Position numbers and translations under genes: made by a program
Shown here: in pieces, positions 5,788 to 6,734 of the stretch
How positions within the stretch are numbered: position 1 is the first letter of the stretch
How the letters are laid out: every line of letters begins with the position of its first letter
Origin: Victivallales bacterium
GTDB lineage: Bacteria > Verrucomicrobiota > Lentisphaeria > Oligosphaerales > Oligosphaeraceae
Assembly: GCA_017964325.1 (NCBI GenBank)
Contig: JAGCSE010000091.1
Coordinates: 1-6,734, forward strand
DNA: 6,734 bases
Direction: 5' to 3'
The notes under the pieces: generated by a model
What the model saw: only the letters and a program-made list of their open reading frames with translations
What the model was told of the DNA's origin: nothing
Database searches by the model: none

Positions 5788-5814
5788 CCAAGTTCATTCG
5801 CGTATATTAGTGGT

Positions 5815-6734
5815 TCACAATTCCGGCGCGTATCGTAGAGACAGGCTCTTGACGGCGGGTTCGCCGTCGCATGCTGTAATGACGAGTTTCACGTCCGAAG
5901 CAGTGATTTGTGAGAAGCGCGCGATGCGGCGGAATCCCGCCAGCTTGCCTTCTGCAACTACTTGTCCGTCAATGATGAATTTCCATCCCTTGATGCGCAT
6001 CCCTTTCGTGATGTCTTCGCAGAAATCCAAGGCATTGAAGGACTTGGCTCCTTTCAGCGCATAGACGTATTCCGTGCCTTCTGCTGTCTTCTTCGTCTCG
6101 CAGGAAGCTCCTTCCGCGAAATCAACCGCGTTATAGGCGCGGATGTAGTCGCCGAATTCCTTCAAACGGATGACATCGCCTTCGTCCAAGAGTCCATCGC
6201 TGTTGGGCGCCAACCCTAAATCCAGAATGCCACCGCGACCGACAGATTCAAAGTATCGTGTCGTCAATTCCTCCAAACTCTTGGCCTGTTGGTCTTTATG
6301 CCAAAACCACCCCTTGCGCAACGGCGTATCGCATTCAGGAGGACGGAAATAACCGCCGCGAACAAATGGATAATCGTCTGGAACAAAGCCAGTTTCGTTG
6401 CCCGGCCAGTTCATCGAACGGTTCGAATCGGGGCCGAACACCACCGACTGCGGATTCTTCTCAAACAACGCTTTCAGCAGACGGTCGAACTCATAGTATT
6501 CATGGGCAGGCTTGGGCAGCGTCCGTTTGCCTGGGTCGCCGCCATACCATCCGTCGCCGCCGTTTGCACCGTCCAACCATATTTCGGTAATCGGGCCGTA
6601 ATTGTCCATCAAATCCGCCCATTGGCTGTGGAAATACTCCACGTATGCAGGACGGGCGTATTCCGCCTGATGGCGGTCCCATGGCGAGAGATAGGCGGCG
6701 AACTCCAGCCCAGCCTCCAACGCCGCCTCACGAA
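5815..6734 (-). CDS. GH29 alpha-L-fucosidase, C-terminal part (5' end outside window)
   Basis: The reading frame is open from the right edge to a TGA at 5815-5817, giving about 305 residues of a longer protein; the N-terminus and any signal peptide are outside. GH29 enzymes release terminal L-fucose with retention of configuration. Visible family motifs are FAAYLSPWDRH, the TEIWLDGANG strand holding the likely nucleophile Asp (codon 6571-6573), YFRPPECDTP with the probable acid/base Glu (codon 6334-6336), KGWFWHKD, and SVGRGGILDLGLAPNSDG near the barrel end. After this comes a beta-rich C-terminal domain of about 105 residues, typical of the family. The catalytic core seen here is intact. A TTG at 6720 is not a start: the frame and the homology continue upstream to the edge. 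It converges on the EEP gene and lies near the GH106-like operon, fitting use of a 6-deoxyhexose-containing glycan (inference). Confidence 0.92.
   Translation of the reverse strand, partial: REAALEAGLEFAAYLSPWDRHQAEYARPAYVEYFHSQWADLMDNYGPITEIWLDGANGGDGWYGGDPGKRTLPKPAHEYYEFDRLLKALFEKNPQSVVFGPDSNRSMNWPGNETGFVPDDYPFVRGGYFRPPECDTPLRKGWFWHKDQQAKSLEELTTRYFESVGRGGILDLGLAPNSDGLLDEGDVIRLKEFGDYIRAYNAVDFAEGASCETKKTAEGTEYVYALKGAKSFNALDFCEDITKGMRIKGWKFIIDGQVVAEGKLAGFRRIARFSQITASDVKLVITACDGEPAVKSLSLRYAPEL

Larger units (their letters stand above)
5248..5814. other. Hairpin- and repeat-rich spacer between convergent genes, no convincing gene
   Basis: This 567-bp stretch separates the 3' ends of the EEP gene (plus) and the fucosidase gene (minus). 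It holds no ORF with coding character and a ribosome binding site. It does hold an AT-rich hairpin right after the EEP stop (arms GATAAA and TTTATC, 5254-5270), a perfect 10-bp-arm dyad, a 14-bp hairpin, two GC-rich long-loop hairpin copies, a 9-bp tandem repeat and a small inverted repeat, each listed separately. Between the two GC-rich elements, 5489-5566 is AT-rich with little structure. Since both genes read inward, promoters are not expected, and termination or mobile repeat DNA are the simplest explanations. Confidence 0.85.

Noticed and set aside
6718..6720. TTG start for the fucosidase gene
   Set aside because: The frame remains open to the window edge and the protein lacks most of the N-terminal GH29 barrel, so this is an internal Leu codon of a truncated gene.

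Overview
The window looks like part of a carbohydrate-degrading region from a bacterium of the PVC group, possibly Lentisphaerota, Kiritimatiellota or Verrucomicrobiota. The reasons are the combination of a GH106-type glycoside hydrolase, a GH29 alpha-L-fucosidase and a xylose-isomerase-like TIM-barrel enzyme, a moderate base composition, and intergenic DNA full of short repeats. The taxonomic call is inference from gene content; there is no marker gene in the window.

Layout. Bases 1-140 are a perfect 7-bp tandem array (AAGCATA/AAGCATT, 20 copies) that runs off the left edge and into the 3' end of the first gene. Bases 125-3417 hold a two-gene minus-strand operon: a GH106-like hydrolase (979-3417), then, after a 23-bp gap with a strong ribosome binding site, a sugar phosphate isomerase/epimerase-like protein (125-955). 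A short divergent intergenic region (3418-3527) carries an AT-rich palindromic promoter core. A plus-strand pair follows: a ten-helix DMT/EamA-like permease (3528-4484) and, 4 bp later, a secreted endonuclease/exonuclease/phosphatase-fold (EEP) hydrolase (4489-5247). Bases 5248-5814 lie between convergent genes and hold no convincing protein gene. They contain a perfect 10-bp-arm dyad, a 14-bp hairpin with a competing pairing partner, two copies of a GC-rich long-loop hairpin element, and a 9-bp tandem repeat. From 5815 to the right edge runs the 3' part of a minus-strand GH29 alpha-L-fucosidase.

How the genes may work together. GH29 enzymes remove L-fucose, and GH106 enzymes are known for removing L-rhamnose, so both hydrolases point to a glycan rich in 6-deoxyhexoses. 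The isomerase/epimerase-like protein could process a released sugar, and the permease could move a sugar or related small molecule. The EEP protein is exported and could remove a phosphoester decoration. None of these substrates is proven by the sequence.

I see no defence system, phage, CRISPR array, transposase, tRNA or rRNA. The unexplained signal is in the non-coding DNA: the 7-bp array that supplies the stop codon of a gene, and the hairpin-rich 5248-5814 block.
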